A DNA stretch of 64,000 bases from Halalkalibacter oceani (GCF_023715705.1 NZ_JAMBOS010000006.1:124001-188000), one strand, 5' to 3'; shown: positions 1 through 9,007, numbered from the stretch's first letter. Program-made: numbers and translations. Notes: generated from the sequence alone by a model not told the origin.

Positions 1-273
1 AATCCGCTGACGATCTTGTTTTGGCTCGGCATATTCGGCTCGATTCTTGCTAAAACGCTGACGGAGGTGGGGCCTGGGCAAGTGTGGCTGTACAGTGCGG
101 CGATTTTTGCCGGGATAGTCGTCTGGGACGTGACGATGGCCGGGCTGGCAAGCACATTGCGGCGCTTTCTCACCACGAGGCTTCTCGTTGCGATTTCAGT
201 CTTATCCGGGCTGTCCTTAATCGGATTTGGTCTTTACTTCGGCATGCATGCGTTTAGCGTGTTGTTTTTGTAA
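1..273 (+). CDS. LysE family amino-acid exporter, C-terminal part
   Basis: The reading frame is open from base 1, so the 5' end lies outside the window. The visible 90 residues begin NPLTILFWL and carry two or three hydrophobic spans. This is the C-terminal half typical of LysE/RhtB translocators, where an NP-containing turn opens the second half. Members export amino acids or related small metabolites through the cytoplasmic membrane. A GC-rich hairpin with a T run follows just after the stop. The gene converges on the next one and the coding ends overlap by 20 bases. The substrate cannot be told from this fragment. Confidence 0.72.
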   Translation, partial: NPLTILFWLGIFGSILAKTLTEVGPGQVWLYSAAIFAGIVVWDVTMAGLASTLRRFLTTRLLVAISVLSGLSLIGFGLYFGMHAFSVLFL

Positions 274-1621
274 AAAGGGTGAGTGACGGCTTGTCGCCGT
301 CACCTTTTTTCTTCCAAAAATGATTCATAATGAGCGTGACCACGGCAATTAAAAGCAGAAAGATCAGACTGACAAAAAAGCCGGGCCGGCTTGTGGCGTG
401 AAAAACGGTGCCGATCACGCCTAATAGAATAAAGAGAAAGCCGATCAGCCGCTTCATTTGCTCTTTTTTCGTTAAGTCGAGCAGGCGACCATAAGAGCCA
501 AGGATAAAGATCCAATTATAAAGCAGCATCAGGCCGGCGGCGGTCGTGACATATTCATACATTTGGTCCGGCATGAAGATTGAAAGCACAATCGATACGA
601 TAATGCCGAGCGTTGTGAGCAGGATGGCTGGCAGCTCCCATTTATGATGAATTTTTTTGGCGAATAACCGCGGTGCATCACGATCCTCAGCCAATGTCAC
701 GAGAATCCGGATAACCGCGAACATCGAGGCAACCATCGTCGAGAAGCCGGCGATAATAAATACACCATTGAACACATGGTTCACATAAGGGATCGCATAA
801 GCGGTTAAAGCTGTCACAAATGGGCTCTCCTCATGTGAAAAATCTGCTTGTGACACCATGATCAGCGCCAGTCCGATTGAGAGAACATAAATCAGCCCAA
901 GCGTGAGCAGCATCACCTTGCCTGATTTCGGCGCTTCCTTCATTTGTTTTAATCGTACAGCAAGTAGCCCCATAATTTCAATCCCGCCAAATCCATAGAA
1001 TCCGTAGATGAAGGCTGGTAACAACCCTTTTAACCCGTGTGGGAAGAACTCTTTTCCTGTCCGCGGGATATGGGTGCCATCCGGGTCTGTTCCGATTAGG
1101 CCAAACAAGGCTAAGGCCGCCAGAATGATAAACATGAAAATCGCCGAGATCTTCAACACCGCCAGCAGATTTTCCGTCCGATCAAAGCTTTTGCTGCCGG
1201 CGAGAATGACGAGCAGGCCGAGAGCGGCATAGATGCTGGCTAGCAGCCATAAAGGAAGATCAGGAAACCAAAGCTGCGAAAAAATCGACAAAGCGGTCAT
1301 CTGGCTGCCAATAATCAGCATTTCCGAAGCCCAATAGACCCAGCCGCTGCTGAAGCCGGCCCAGCGCCCGTACGCTTTTTTCGCATACGAACGAAAGGAG
1401 CCTTTTTGCGGGTCGGAAATGGTCATTTTCGCCAAAGCCTCGAATACGAAATATGTTCCTAAGGCCGCGATCATATAGACGAGCAGCACGGAAGGTCCGG
1501 CCATCGTTATCGCGATGCTTGAACCGAGAAAAAATCCGGTTCCGATCGTACAAGCGACTCCCAATAATGACAGCTGCCACCATTGCAACGGCTTTTCGCT
1601 GTCTTGCTTTGAATGTGCCAT
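254..1621 (-). CDS. APC-superfamily amino acid permease
   Basis: A 455-residue protein with about 12 hydrophobic spans. The first span carries a GTGFFLGSS motif, the glycine-rich TM1 break typical of the amino acid-polyamine-organocation (APC) family, so it should be a cytoplasmic-membrane amino acid transporter driven by an ion gradient. The best Shine-Dalgarno (AAGGAGAGG) lies about 11 bases from the chosen ATG; an out-of-frame ATG sits closer, so initiation may be weak. The last 20 codons overlap the convergent LysE gene and its terminator, giving an unusual lysine/threonine-rich tail. Substrate unknown. Confidence 0.85.
   Translation of the reverse strand: MAHSKQDSEKPLQWWQLSLLGVACTIGTGFFLGSSIAITMAGPSVLLVYMIAALGTYFVFEALAKMTISDPQKGSFRSYAKKAYGRWAGFSSGWVYWASEMLIIGSQMTALSIFSQLWFPDLPLWLLASIYAALGLLVILAGSKSFDRTENLLAVLKISAIFMFIILAALALFGLIGTDPDGTHIPRTGKEFFPHGLKGLLPAFIYGFYGFGGIEIMGLLAVRLKQMKEAPKSGKVMLLTLGLIYVLSIGLALIMVSQADFSHEESPFVTALTAYAIPYVNHVFNGVFIIAGFSTMVASMFAVIRILVTLAEDRDAPRLFAKKIHHKWELPAILLTTLGIIVSIVLSIFMPDQMYEYVTTAAGLMLLYNWIFILGSYGRLLDLTKKEQMKRLIGFLFILLGVIGTVFHATSRPGFFVSLIFLLLIAVVTLIMNHFWKKKGDGDKPSLTLFTKTTR
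283..310 (+). terminator. Rho-independent terminator of the LysE-like gene
   Basis: GTGACGGC (283-290), a five-base loop and GCCGTCAC (296-303) are followed by a T run. The hairpin lies inside the 3' coding end of the convergent permease and encodes its hydrophilic C-terminal tail. Confidence 0.7.
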
Positions 1622-1767
1622 TTAGACTTCATCCTCTCCTTAGTTCATTTATTGTTTCCTGTGCAAACAGTGGAGTATGTACATGAATTTCGCCAAGCGG
1701 CTGGACAATTTTACCGCTTATGCTTTCAAGGTGACGATAGACACTAAAGGAAAAGGAGGGATGGAAA

Positions 1768-1983
1768 ATGAATGAAAAACAAAAGCAAGCTAATCAAGTC
1801 GCAACCAATCAGTATCAGTCAGGTGATGAACAAAGTGAACAGTCGGTCGACCGAGGTTTGGCGATGACACATGAACAGGTGATGGATGCGTATGTGGAAG
1901 GAACGATTGATGGTGAAATCGATGAGTCTCATGGTGAGGATCAGGAAGTAAGAAGAGAGCCGTTTAAAGAATTTCAGGAATAA
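1768..1983 (+). CDS. Small acidic YozQ-like (DUF4025) protein
   Basis: A 71-residue, highly charged soluble protein, rich in Glu, Asp and Gln, with no hydrophobic span. The segment GLAMTHEQVMDAYVEGTID resembles the core of the Bacillus YozQ/DUF4025 family, whose function is unknown. AAAGGAGGG lies seven bases before the ATG, so translation should be efficient. It is monocistronic, followed directly by a terminator. The family assignment is from memory of the core motif and is moderately certain. Confidence 0.7.
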   Translation: MNEKQKQANQVATNQYQSGDEQSEQSVDRGLAMTHEQVMDAYVEGTIDGEIDESHGEDQEVRREPFKEFQE

Positions 1984-1997
1984 GCACGTCCCTTTTC

Positions 1998-2030
1998 CCT
2001 GAGGCGGATGTAAGCTCCTCAGGTTTTTTT
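1998..2030 (+). terminator. Rho-independent terminator after yozQ-like gene
   Basis: CCTGAGG (1998-2004) pairs with CCTCAGG (2017-2023), followed by seven T residues. Confidence 0.85.
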
Positions 2031-2143
2031 ATGGTCAGCTATAGGAATTCGGGGGAGGGCGCCGGCTTCTTTATAGCGAGCTCAAATGGCCATCACGGCT
2101 CCGGATGTCGCTTTTTTCTATGGGAAAAGCAGGAACATAATCA

Positions 2144-2172
2144 TTGCACCGCCGGCGATGTATCAGTATACT
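2144..2172 (+). promoter_or_regulatory. Sigma-A promoter of pepF
   Basis: TTGCAC, a 17-base spacer and TATACT at 2167-2172. The predicted transcript starts near 2179, about 40 bases before the pepF start, which supports the short start over the long open frame from 2031. Confidence 0.65.
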
Positions 2173-2219
2173 TTAGCTACAATATACATAGAAGCAAGCA
2201 ATTGATAAGGGGGCTAATG

Positions 2220-4007
2220 ATGAAGAGCTATTCGTCAAGGCAAGACGTGCCGGAACATGAAAAATGGAATCTTTCCGATATTTTCCCGACGACAGTGGAA
2301 TGGGAGGAAGCCTGCGGGGTGCTGGAGAGTAAGATCGAGAAGCTCGCCCAGTATAACGGCCGCCTGTCTGATGCTGACAGCTTACATGCGTTTCTCGTTC
2401 TTTCCGAAGAAATCGACTATGACTTTCGAAAGGTATACGTGTATGCAATGCTGCAGGTTGACATCGATACGCGGGTGACCGCCAGCCAATCTCTGCTCGA
2501 CCGCGCCAAAAAGCTCGCTGTTTCCTTAGCGGCGGCGAAGTCGTTCTTTATGCCGTTTTTACTTAAGTTGAAGCCGGAAACGCTGAAACAATATATTGCC
2601 GAGAAGAAAGAATTGGCTTATTTTGAAGAGGATTTGTATGACAGCTACCGTTACAAGAAGCATATTTTAAGTGAAGAAAAAGAAGAAATCCTTTCACAGC
2701 TCGGGGAAGCATTGCAGGTGCCGAGCCATACATTTGGCATGATCAACAATGCCGACATTGTATTTGGTGAGGTAACCGACGAAAATGGTGATAAAATCCC
2801 GCTAACACGCGGAATGTATGCGAAGCGGATGGAAGATGAGGATAGAGAAAAGCGGGCGGAAGCGTATCAAGCCTATTATAAACCGTATAAACAGATGAAA
2901 AACACCATTGCCTCAACGTTATCAGCGGCGATTAAAAACAATGTGATGATTTCACGGATGCGTTACTATCCCTCTGCGCTTGAAAAAGGGTTATTTTCTG
3001 ACGAAGTTCCGAAGGACGTCTATGAGACGTTAATTGAAACGACGAAAGCGAACATTGAGCCGATGCATGAGTACATCCGGCTACGGAAAGAGCTGCTTGA
3101 AGTCGAGCAATTAAAACCATACGATCTCGCGGTGCCGCTTGTTTCCGGCGTCAAAGAGGAAATCCCGTTTGATGAGGCGTTTGAGATCATGATCGACAGT
3201 CTCGCGCCGCTTGGCGCCGATTACCAGCAGACGCTGCGAAGCTTTAAAACAAAGCGCTATTTTGATGTCAGGGAAACACCGGGAAAGCGTTCAGGAGCTT
3301 ATAATATTGGAGTTTACGGTGTCCATCCGTTTGTTTTGCTGAACCATCGCGATGATCTTGACAGCCTATTTACGCTAACGCATGAATCGGGGCATGCGAT
3401 GCATTCCTGGTATTCAAGCCGGCACCAGCCGCAAATCAGCGCGGGCTATTCGATTTTTGTCGCGGAAGTCGCTTCAACCGTCAATGAAATGTTACTGATT
3501 CGTTATTTACTGGCGGAAAGCAAAGAGGATAACCGGAGAAAATTTTTGCTGAACCATTTCATTGACAGCTTTAAAGGGACGTTTTTCACACAGGTGATGT
3601 TTGCCGAGTTTGAAAAGCTGACGCATGAGAAGGCCGAAAAGGGAGAGCCGCTGCACGCTGATGCTTTCAATGACATTTATGAAGAGCTTTATCGAACGTA
3701 TAATGGCAGCGCGCTTGAATGCGATGAAGAAGTGAAATTCGGTTGGACGCGGATTCCCCATTTTTACCGCCCGTTCTATGTGTACAAATATGCTACCGGC
3801 TATGCGGCGGCCAATGTGATCGCTGAGCGTCTGCTGCGGGGCGATGCTGCAACACAGGCGAGCTATCTGCAATTTTTAAAAGGGGGCAGTTCCAAGCCGC
3901 CGCTTGAATTACTAAAAGACACCGGCGTTGATTTAACAAAGCCGGATACGATCGAAGACGCCCTAGTTGTCTTTGGCGGATTGGTGAAACAATTCGCCGA
4001 GCTGTAA
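2220..4007 (+). CDS. pepF: Oligoendopeptidase F
   Basis: An M3-family zinc metallopeptidase of 595 residues, the normal PepF size of about 600. It cleaves short intracellular oligopeptides in the cytosol. The zinc motif HESGH is at residues 388-392, and the surrounding LTHESGHAMHSWY block is typical. The open frame extends back to 2031, but AAGGGGG at 2207-2213 and the promoter at 2144 put the start at 2217 or 2220; 2220 gives the better spacing. It is monocistronic, with a dispersed palindromic repeat downstream. No unusual substitutions were seen. Confidence 0.95.
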   Translation: MKSYSSRQDVPEHEKWNLSDIFPTTVEWEEACGVLESKIEKLAQYNGRLSDADSLHAFLVLSEEIDYDFRKVYVYAMLQVDIDTRVTASQSLLDRAKKLAVSLAAAKSFFMPFLLKLKPETLKQYIAEKKELAYFEEDLYDSYRYKKHILSEEKEEILSQLGEALQVPSHTFGMINNADIVFGEVTDENGDKIPLTRGMYAKRMEDEDREKRAEAYQAYYKPYKQMKNTIASTLSAAIKNNVMISRMRYYPSALEKGLFSDEVPKDVYETLIETTKANIEPMHEYIRLRKELLEVEQLKPYDLAVPLVSGVKEEIPFDEAFEIMIDSLAPLGADYQQTLRSFKTKRYFDVRETPGKRSGAYNIGVYGVHPFVLLNHRDDLDSLFTLTHESGHAMHSWYSSRHQPQISAGYSIFVAEVASTVNEMLLIRYLLAESKEDNRRKFLLNHFIDSFKGTFFTQVMFAEFEKLTHEKAEKGEPLHADAFNDIYEELYRTYNGSALECDEEVKFGWTRIPHFYRPFYVYKYATGYAAANVIAERLLRGDAATQASYLQFLKGGSSKPPLELLKDTGVDLTKPDTIEDALVVFGGLVKQFAEL

Positions 4008-4099
4008 AAAGCAGGTTTCATAAAGTAAGCGGTGTCCAGTACAGAAGGTGGAACATGCAGCCGATGAACCGGTTCAAAGCTTTCCACATGTTGTGCGGG

Positions 4100-4200
4100 G
4101 TGAGATGTTACTAGCTTTGAGAGATTGGCAATTGCCCGTTGTGAGAAACCGGCTCACAACGGGCTTTGTTAGATCGTTCAGTTCCAAACATTGCTTAATG
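4100..4200 (-). repeat. Dispersed two-arm intergenic repeat, copy C
   Basis: The core palindrome at 4134-4164 has perfect 12-base arms GCCCGTTGTGAG and CTCACAACGGGC. Read on the minus strand, the flanks partly match the copy at 20.3 kb (GGAAC...ACGATCT before the palindrome, ATTGCC after it). It sits between convergent gene ends and may serve as a terminator for both. Confidence 0.75.
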
Positions 4201-4236
4201 GCTACGATAAAAGGGAAATACCTTTTGTCCGAAGCC

Positions 4237-5100
4237 TTATTTCGGTTCTTCCCGAATGACGGGCAGCGTGCAGCAGCGAAATGAGCCGCCTGATTTAATA
4301 ATTTCGGTAATATCAATTTCAATCACTTCATATCCGCGCTCCTGCAGCTGCTTGTTTACTTGTTGGTTAACGGGTAAGGAAAGAACCTTTTTATCACCGA
4401 TCGAAAGGACATTCGTCCCAAGGGTAAACTGCTCTTCCTTTGTAACCTCAAGCAGATCATAGCGTGTTTCAAGAAAATCCAGCTCTTTTTTGTTAAACGC
4501 ATCTGGATAAAAGAGCGCTTCTTTAGGCGAAAGCACGTTAAAGACACAGTCAAGGTGCAAATACTTTTCATGAAATGGTACGGTGACGACCTTGAATTGA
4601 GATAATAAATGTTGCAGATGGTCAATTGCTTTTTGATTCGTGCGGTTGCTTAAACCGATGTAAATCGTATCGCGGTCGATGATGATATCGCCGCCTTCAA
4701 TTTTGTCACCTATCAGGTTATAGTAGGAAATCTTTTCTTTCTTCAACCAGTCCTTTAAAAAATTTTCCTCGCCCTGGCGGATATCATGCGCCATCTCCGC
4801 TACGAAAATCGTCTGTCCGAGCGTAAAGCCGATATCCCGCGTGAAGACCTGTTCCGGAAATTGCTCGTTAGCCGGCAACAGCACGACATCAACATGATGA
4901 GCGCGCAATGTATTTACGAAGTGCTCATGCTGTTCCAGTGCTTTCATAATATGAATGCCTTCATTTTTAAATTTCTTTTGCGTTTCATTGATGACATCGC
5001 GAATTGTCATATACTGAGGCTGACACATAATAACCAGCTCAAGGCGATCGTACTCGCTCGTAGCGAAAGCTGTTTTTTTGCTTTTGGTAAACAGACCCAT
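4237..5100 (-). CDS. DDAH/arginine-deiminase-like hydrolase (YkgA type)
   Basis: A 287-residue member of the guanidino-group hydrolase fold (dimethylarginine dimethylaminohydrolase / arginine deiminase relatives). Visible motifs: FTRDIGF (86-92), EGGD (135-138), HLD with H182, and GGSFRCCT near the C-terminus, where C276 is the expected nucleophile. Length and layout fit Bacillus YkgA. The substrate is not established for that branch. The ATG at 5100 has GGAGGG upstream; a longer open frame from 5151 is not supported. It lies 63 bases downstream of ligD on the same strand and may be co-transcribed. Confidence 0.82.
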   Translation of the reverse strand: MGLFTKSKKTAFATSEYDRLELVIMCQPQYMTIRDVINETQKKFKNEGIHIMKALEQHEHFVNTLRAHHVDVVLLPANEQFPEQVFTRDIGFTLGQTIFVAEMAHDIRQGEENFLKDWLKKEKISYYNLIGDKIEGGDIIIDRDTIYIGLSNRTNQKAIDHLQHLLSQFKVVTVPFHEKYLHLDCVFNVLSPKEALFYPDAFNKKELDFLETRYDLLEVTKEEQFTLGTNVLSIGDKKVLSLPVNQQVNKQLQERGYEVIEIDITEIIKSGGSFRCCTLPVIREEPK

Positions 5101-5163
5101 CGTATCCCTCCATTTTGTTATGCTTTTTTTCGTATACCCGGTCAGCACCAATACAGGAGTTGG

Positions 5164-7005
5164 TTATTTGACAGGAGTGAGACTTGTCAGCTGCTCAAGA
5201 ATCAAGTCAAGCGGTTGGTTGGCTTTTGCCTGCTGAAAGAATCGAAACGGGTTGCCGTTGGCAAGCAGCCGTGCCCGAATCGTAGCGATTGTAAAAGCAG
5301 CCGGATCAAGCTGATCATGAACCTCGTTCCAGTAGAGGGGAGTCGCAATTCGGCCATCGGTATTTCCTCTTGGTGAAAAAGGTGCGATGATTGTTTTCTC
5401 TTTATCATGCTGTAAATAGTCGACATATAATTTGTTGCCGCGCTTTTTTTTCAGGCGCTCTGTCGTAAACCAATTCGGCTCCTGCTCGCAAAGAAAGGCA
5501 CTTACGAATTCGGTAAACCGACGGGTGTCCTCATAAGAATAGGTTTCCTCTGGCAGCGGGAGATAAACCTGTAATCCCTTTCCACCCGACGTTTTGACAA
5601 AGGATTGCAGTTGAAATTGATCAAAAATCGCTTTTAAGCGCAATGCCGCCTCGACAGCCAGGGGAAATTCGGTCACTGACGGGGGGTCAAGATCAAAGAC
5701 AATTTCTGACGGGTATGCGGAATGAAACGGTTCAAATGGAATATGAAATTCCAACGCGAGCTGATTGCCGAGCCAAAGCAATGTTTCGACATGATTGCAG
5801 AGGATGTAGCTGATGTCATGGTGCTGATGAGTCTGAACGAAATTCGGTGCATAGTCTGGACAGTTTTTCTGAAAAAAACGCTCATCATCGGCGCCGTGAG
5901 GATAGCGGATTACGGTCAAATGACGGTTATGAAGGTACGGCAAGAGGTAATCGCCGAGATGAAGCAGCTCCGTTAAATAGTCATCCTTATGGATGTTCAA
6001 AGCAGGCCAGACCGGCTTATCAGGATGGGTAACGGTAACGGTGGCCGGTTTCGGTCGGAGCGCCTTTTCAGCTTCCTTTATCGTGCACTGCTCAGGCTCC
6101 TGCTCAAGCAAAAATGAATGAAAATGAGGTTCTCTCAGCTGCTTGCCATCAAAGTCGATACAGGCAATCGAGGCGCAAATTGCCGGCGCCATATGGTAGG
6201 TTGTAGCATTTTTTGTCCCGTTTTTTTTAAAGAGCGCAAGCAGTGTCTGCCATTCCTTCTCTGCTAAGCCATGCTTGAAAATGACAATATCAAGCAGTTC
6301 TGATTCTTTAAAGACACTGCCATGAAAATAGCCATTAATTTCGTCATGCTTCGTTATGATGACGGGAACAAGGCGCCAGTTTTTGCTCTTCAGCCATTGG
6401 CGTGAGCGCGTTGCCGGTGACCAACTGCTCGTTGTCTGTTTGGCGATGATGCCTTCTCCGTTATGAAGCTCGATTGCTGCTGAAAGCTGGGGCAGATCAG
6501 CGGTTTCCTCGATCAGCTGCAGCTTTTGGTCCGAGTAAGGGTTGATTTGCCGGTCCCAGCCGAGCTTGTCAAATAGCTGCTTCAGCTGCTTTTTGCGCCT
6601 GGCGAGCGGCAGATCGATCAGGCTTTTGCCTTTGAGCTGCAACAGGTCAAAGGCGAGATAGTGACACGGAAAAGCCGTGGCATGTGCTGAAATGCGATCT
6701 GACTTTTTCATCCGTCCTCTAAGCTGTACAGCGGAAAAATAACTTTTAAAGGCATTAAGCAAATGGACAAGCTCACCGTCGAGGATCAGGGGAAGGAACG
6801 GCTTGATCTCCTGCTGGCGGACAGAACAAAATTGGATGATCTCGGGGAATTGACTGTTCAGCTCTTTGCCGTTGCGGCTGACGAGACGCGGGGTGTCGCC
6901 CGACCAGTAAAGCAGACAGCGGAAGCCGTCGTATTTAGGCTCATAAAGCCAGCCTTTGCCAACGGGCGGCTCGGAAGCCGGTGTTAGCTGCATTGGCTTG
7001 TACAT
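5164..7005 (-). CDS. ligD: Bacterial NHEJ DNA ligase-polymerase LigD
   Basis: 613 residues with the Bacillus domain order: an N-terminal ATP-dependent ligase, then a C-terminal primase-like polymerase, and no 3'-phosphoesterase domain. The ligase adenylation motif is EPKYDGFR near residue 24. The polymerase half shows FDLDP (metal ligands) and TSGGKGLQVYLPL. LigD works with Ku to fill and seal double-strand breaks, in Bacillus mainly in spores. The ATG at 7005 is seven bases from AAGGAGG, whereas the ATG two codons upstream is only one base from it. ku is divergent rather than in the same operon. Confidence 0.95.
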   Translation of the reverse strand: MYKPMQLTPASEPPVGKGWLYEPKYDGFRCLLYWSGDTPRLVSRNGKELNSQFPEIIQFCSVRQQEIKPFLPLILDGELVHLLNAFKSYFSAVQLRGRMKKSDRISAHATAFPCHYLAFDLLQLKGKSLIDLPLARRKKQLKQLFDKLGWDRQINPYSDQKLQLIEETADLPQLSAAIELHNGEGIIAKQTTSSWSPATRSRQWLKSKNWRLVPVIITKHDEINGYFHGSVFKESELLDIVIFKHGLAEKEWQTLLALFKKNGTKNATTYHMAPAICASIACIDFDGKQLREPHFHSFLLEQEPEQCTIKEAEKALRPKPATVTVTHPDKPVWPALNIHKDDYLTELLHLGDYLLPYLHNRHLTVIRYPHGADDERFFQKNCPDYAPNFVQTHQHHDISYILCNHVETLLWLGNQLALEFHIPFEPFHSAYPSEIVFDLDPPSVTEFPLAVEAALRLKAIFDQFQLQSFVKTSGGKGLQVYLPLPEETYSYEDTRRFTEFVSAFLCEQEPNWFTTERLKKKRGNKLYVDYLQHDKEKTIIAPFSPRGNTDGRIATPLYWNEVHDQLDPAAFTIATIRARLLANGNPFRFFQQAKANQPLDLILEQLTSLTPVK

Positions 7006-7037
7006 CGTCATTCCTCCTTGAAAAATAATTTCCTTAT

Positions 7038-7068
7038 TAGGATGTTAGTTTCGATTTCACTTCATACA
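7038..7068 (-). promoter_or_regulatory. Sigma-G-like promoter of ligD
   Basis: On the minus strand: TGTATG (7068-7063), an 18-base spacer and CATCCTA (7044-7038). This is close to the forespore sigma-G pattern (TGAATA-like -35, CATACTA-like -10). The implied start lies just ahead of the ligD ribosome binding site. For ku, only a CATTATA -10-like box was seen, with poor -35 spacing. Confidence 0.55.
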
Positions 7069-7118
7069 TAATTGCCGGCAAAAGCAAGCACATTATAAAG
7101 AAAAAAGAAGGTGTCTTG

Positions 7119-7949
7119 ATGCACACAGTTTGGAAGGGAAGTATCAGTTTCGGGCTTGTCAACATTCCAATTAAGCTGCATGCAGCAACGGAAAATAAGG
7201 ATATTAAGCTGAGGCAGCTCCATAAGGAATGCCACACGCCGATTCAATATCAGAAAATATGCCCGGGCTGTCAGCAGGAAGTGAAAAATGAAGATATCGT
7301 CAAAGCGTATGAGTATGAAAAGAACAAATTCGTCATCCTTGATGAGGAGGATTTGGAAAAGCTGAAAAAAGAAAATGAAGCAAAGGCCGTCGAAATTATT
7401 GATTTCGTTCAACTGGAGGAAATTGACCCGATTTATTTTGAGCGCAGTTATTTTATCGCTCCGGGAGATGGCGGTACAAAAGCATATGCGCTGCTCCGTG
7501 AAGCGTTGTTAAAATCCGGTAAGATCGGTGTCGCCAAAATTATTATCCGCTCCAAGGAACAGCTCGCGGTCGTCCGAGTCTACAAAAACACATTGCTGAT
7601 GGAAACGATTCATTTTCCTGATGAAGTACGTAAAGTTGAGGACGTACCGAATACGCCAAGCGACCAAGAATTGTCTAAGAAAGAAGTCGATACGGCACTG
7701 CTTTTAATTGACCAGCTGACAACAAGCTTTGATCCGACAAAATATGAAGACGATTACCGTACCGCCTTGATGGTATTAATTGAAGAGAAACGGACGGGCA
7801 AGCAAACGGTTCATCCAAAGGAGCAGGAGGCACCGGCCTCGAATGTCACCGATTTAATGTCAGCCCTTCAGGCATCGATCGACAAAACGAAAAAGAAAAA
7901 GCCAGCGACACGTAAAAAGACGGCAACGAAAGCAAAAAAGAATGCCTGA
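7119..7949 (+). CDS. ku: Ku DNA end-binding protein
   Basis: A 276-residue prokaryotic Ku. It begins MHTVWKGSISFGLVNIPIKL, the family signature. The beta-barrel core forms the homodimer ring that threads onto broken DNA ends and recruits LigD. The last 25 residues are a Lys/Ala/Thr tail (TRKKTATKAKK), as in DNA-binding C-terminal extensions of bacterial Ku. Start: a TTG directly precedes the ATG; AGAAGG spacing favours the ATG at 7119. Divergent from ligD across a 113-base region; followed by a terminator and then exoA. Confidence 0.96.
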   Translation: MHTVWKGSISFGLVNIPIKLHAATENKDIKLRQLHKECHTPIQYQKICPGCQQEVKNEDIVKAYEYEKNKFVILDEEDLEKLKKENEAKAVEIIDFVQLEEIDPIYFERSYFIAPGDGGTKAYALLREALLKSGKIGVAKIIIRSKEQLAVVRVYKNTLLMETIHFPDEVRKVEDVPNTPSDQELSKKEVDTALLLIDQLTTSFDPTKYEDDYRTALMVLIEEKRTGKQTVHPKEQEAPASNVTDLMSALQASIDKTKKKKPATRKKTATKAKKNA

Positions 7950-7967
7950 GACATGGGTGGCAATACG

Positions 7968-8017
7968 AATCTCCAGCATCCCAACCTGTACAGTGAGGGG
8001 AGCTGGAGATTATTTTG
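7968..8017 (+). terminator. Terminator of ku
   Basis: AATCTCCAGC (7968-7977) pairs perfectly with GCTGGAGATT (8002-8011), followed by ATTTTGCTTTT. Confidence 0.75.
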
Positions 8018-8051
8018 CTTTTCACAATAGGAAGAGGAAAAGGGCCCGTCC

Positions 8052-8080
8052 TTGACAGGCGCCAGCCTTCACTCTATCAT
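8052..8080 (+). promoter_or_regulatory. Sigma-A promoter of exoA
   Basis: TTGACA, exactly 17 bases, TATCAT. The transcript would begin near 8087, which excludes the long open frame starting at 8015 and supports the start at 8117. Confidence 0.8.
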
Positions 8081-8116
8081 TTTCAACGTAGACTGCTAGA
8101 AAAGAGAGGTAAATGG

Positions 8117-8872
8117 ATGAAACTAGTGTCCTGGAATGTCAATGGCTTGCGGGCCTGTGTAAAAAAAGGATTTCTTTCTTATTTTCAAGCGGTGGATGCC
8201 GATATTTTTTTTATTCAAGAGACGAAGCTGCAGGAAGGTCAGCTTGAATTAGAGTTGCCCGGCTATCAGCAGTTTTTTCATTCCGCTCAACGCAAAGGCT
8301 ACTCGGGAACCGCTGTTTTCACGAAGAAGGAGCCTTTAGCGGTTCATTATGGGTTTGAAGGAGAAATCGCGGCAGATGAAGGCCGCGTGCTCACACTGGA
8401 ATTCGACCGCTTTTATCTTATCAATGTGTACACAGTGAACGCGAAAAGAGACCTTTCCCGATTAAGTGAGCGCCTGGAATGGGAGGACGCGCTGTTTTCG
8501 TATGTGACTGGACTTGATCAGGCAAAGCCGGTCATTCTAACCGGCGATTTGAATGTCGCTCACACGGAAATCGATTTGAAGAACGCGCGGGCAAACCGTA
8601 ACAACTCAGGCTTTACGATCGAGGAACGCGAGAAGCTGTCGCGCTTGCTTGACGCCGGATTTATCGATACATATCGTCATTTTTATCCCCACAAAGAAGG
8701 CGCTTATACGTGGTGGTCCTATATGAATAAAGTGAGGGAGCGCAATATCGGCTGGCGGATTGATTATTTTCTCGCTTCAGAGCGGCTCCGAGAGGCGTTA
8801 GTAGAAGCCGAAATTGATTCTGACGTGTTCGGTAGCGATCATTGTCCGATCCGGTTGACGGTTGATTTGTGA
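8117..8872 (+). CDS. exoA: Exodeoxyribonuclease III / AP endonuclease
   Basis: A 251-residue member of the ExoIII family (B. subtilis ExoA is almost the same length). It starts MKLVSWNVNGLRAC, with later IQETK, TGDLNVAHTEIDL and a C-terminal SDHCP motif, i.e. the Asn/Glu/Asp/His catalytic set. It nicks DNA at abasic sites and removes 3' blocking groups in base-excision repair, in the cytosol. It sits next to ku and ligD, giving a repair neighbourhood, but has its own vegetative-type promoter. A strong hairpin follows the stop. Confidence 0.95.
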   Translation: MKLVSWNVNGLRACVKKGFLSYFQAVDADIFFIQETKLQEGQLELELPGYQQFFHSAQRKGYSGTAVFTKKEPLAVHYGFEGEIAADEGRVLTLEFDRFYLINVYTVNAKRDLSRLSERLEWEDALFSYVTGLDQAKPVILTGDLNVAHTEIDLKNARANRNNSGFTIEEREKLSRLLDAGFIDTYRHFYPHKEGAYTWWSYMNKVRERNIGWRIDYFLASERLREALVEAEIDSDVFGSDHCPIRLTVDL

Positions 8873-8887
8873 ACATAAAAAGAAAGA

Positions 8888-8938
8888 AAGTCCCGGAGGA
8901 ATGGCGCTAGTTCGTCAGCTCTTCCGGGACTTGTTTTG
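8888..8938. terminator. Bidirectional terminator between exoA and SIMPL gene
   Basis: AAGTCCCGGA (8888-8897) pairs with TCCGGGACTT (8923-8932), followed by GTTTTG; A-rich bases precede the stem, so it could act on both strands. Confidence 0.7.
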
Positions 8939-9007
8939 AAGGAAGGCTTTTATTACGATGTAGGGCTCGTGTGGTGAACAGGGAAATTCAACGTTTTGTC
9001 AGTCCTT

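Noticed and set aside
4786-5376. 196-residue plus-strand open frame
   Set aside because: Antisense to the DDAH-like and ligD genes, low-complexity composition, no start signals and no recognisable domain.
7045-7100. Sigma-G promoter for ku
   Set aside because: CATTATA is a good -10, but the only acceptable -35 candidates are 20 to 24 bases away, outside normal spacing.
8015-8116. N-terminal extension of exoA
   Set aside because: It contains the sigma-A promoter at 8052-8080, and ExoA proteins start MKLVSWNVNG.
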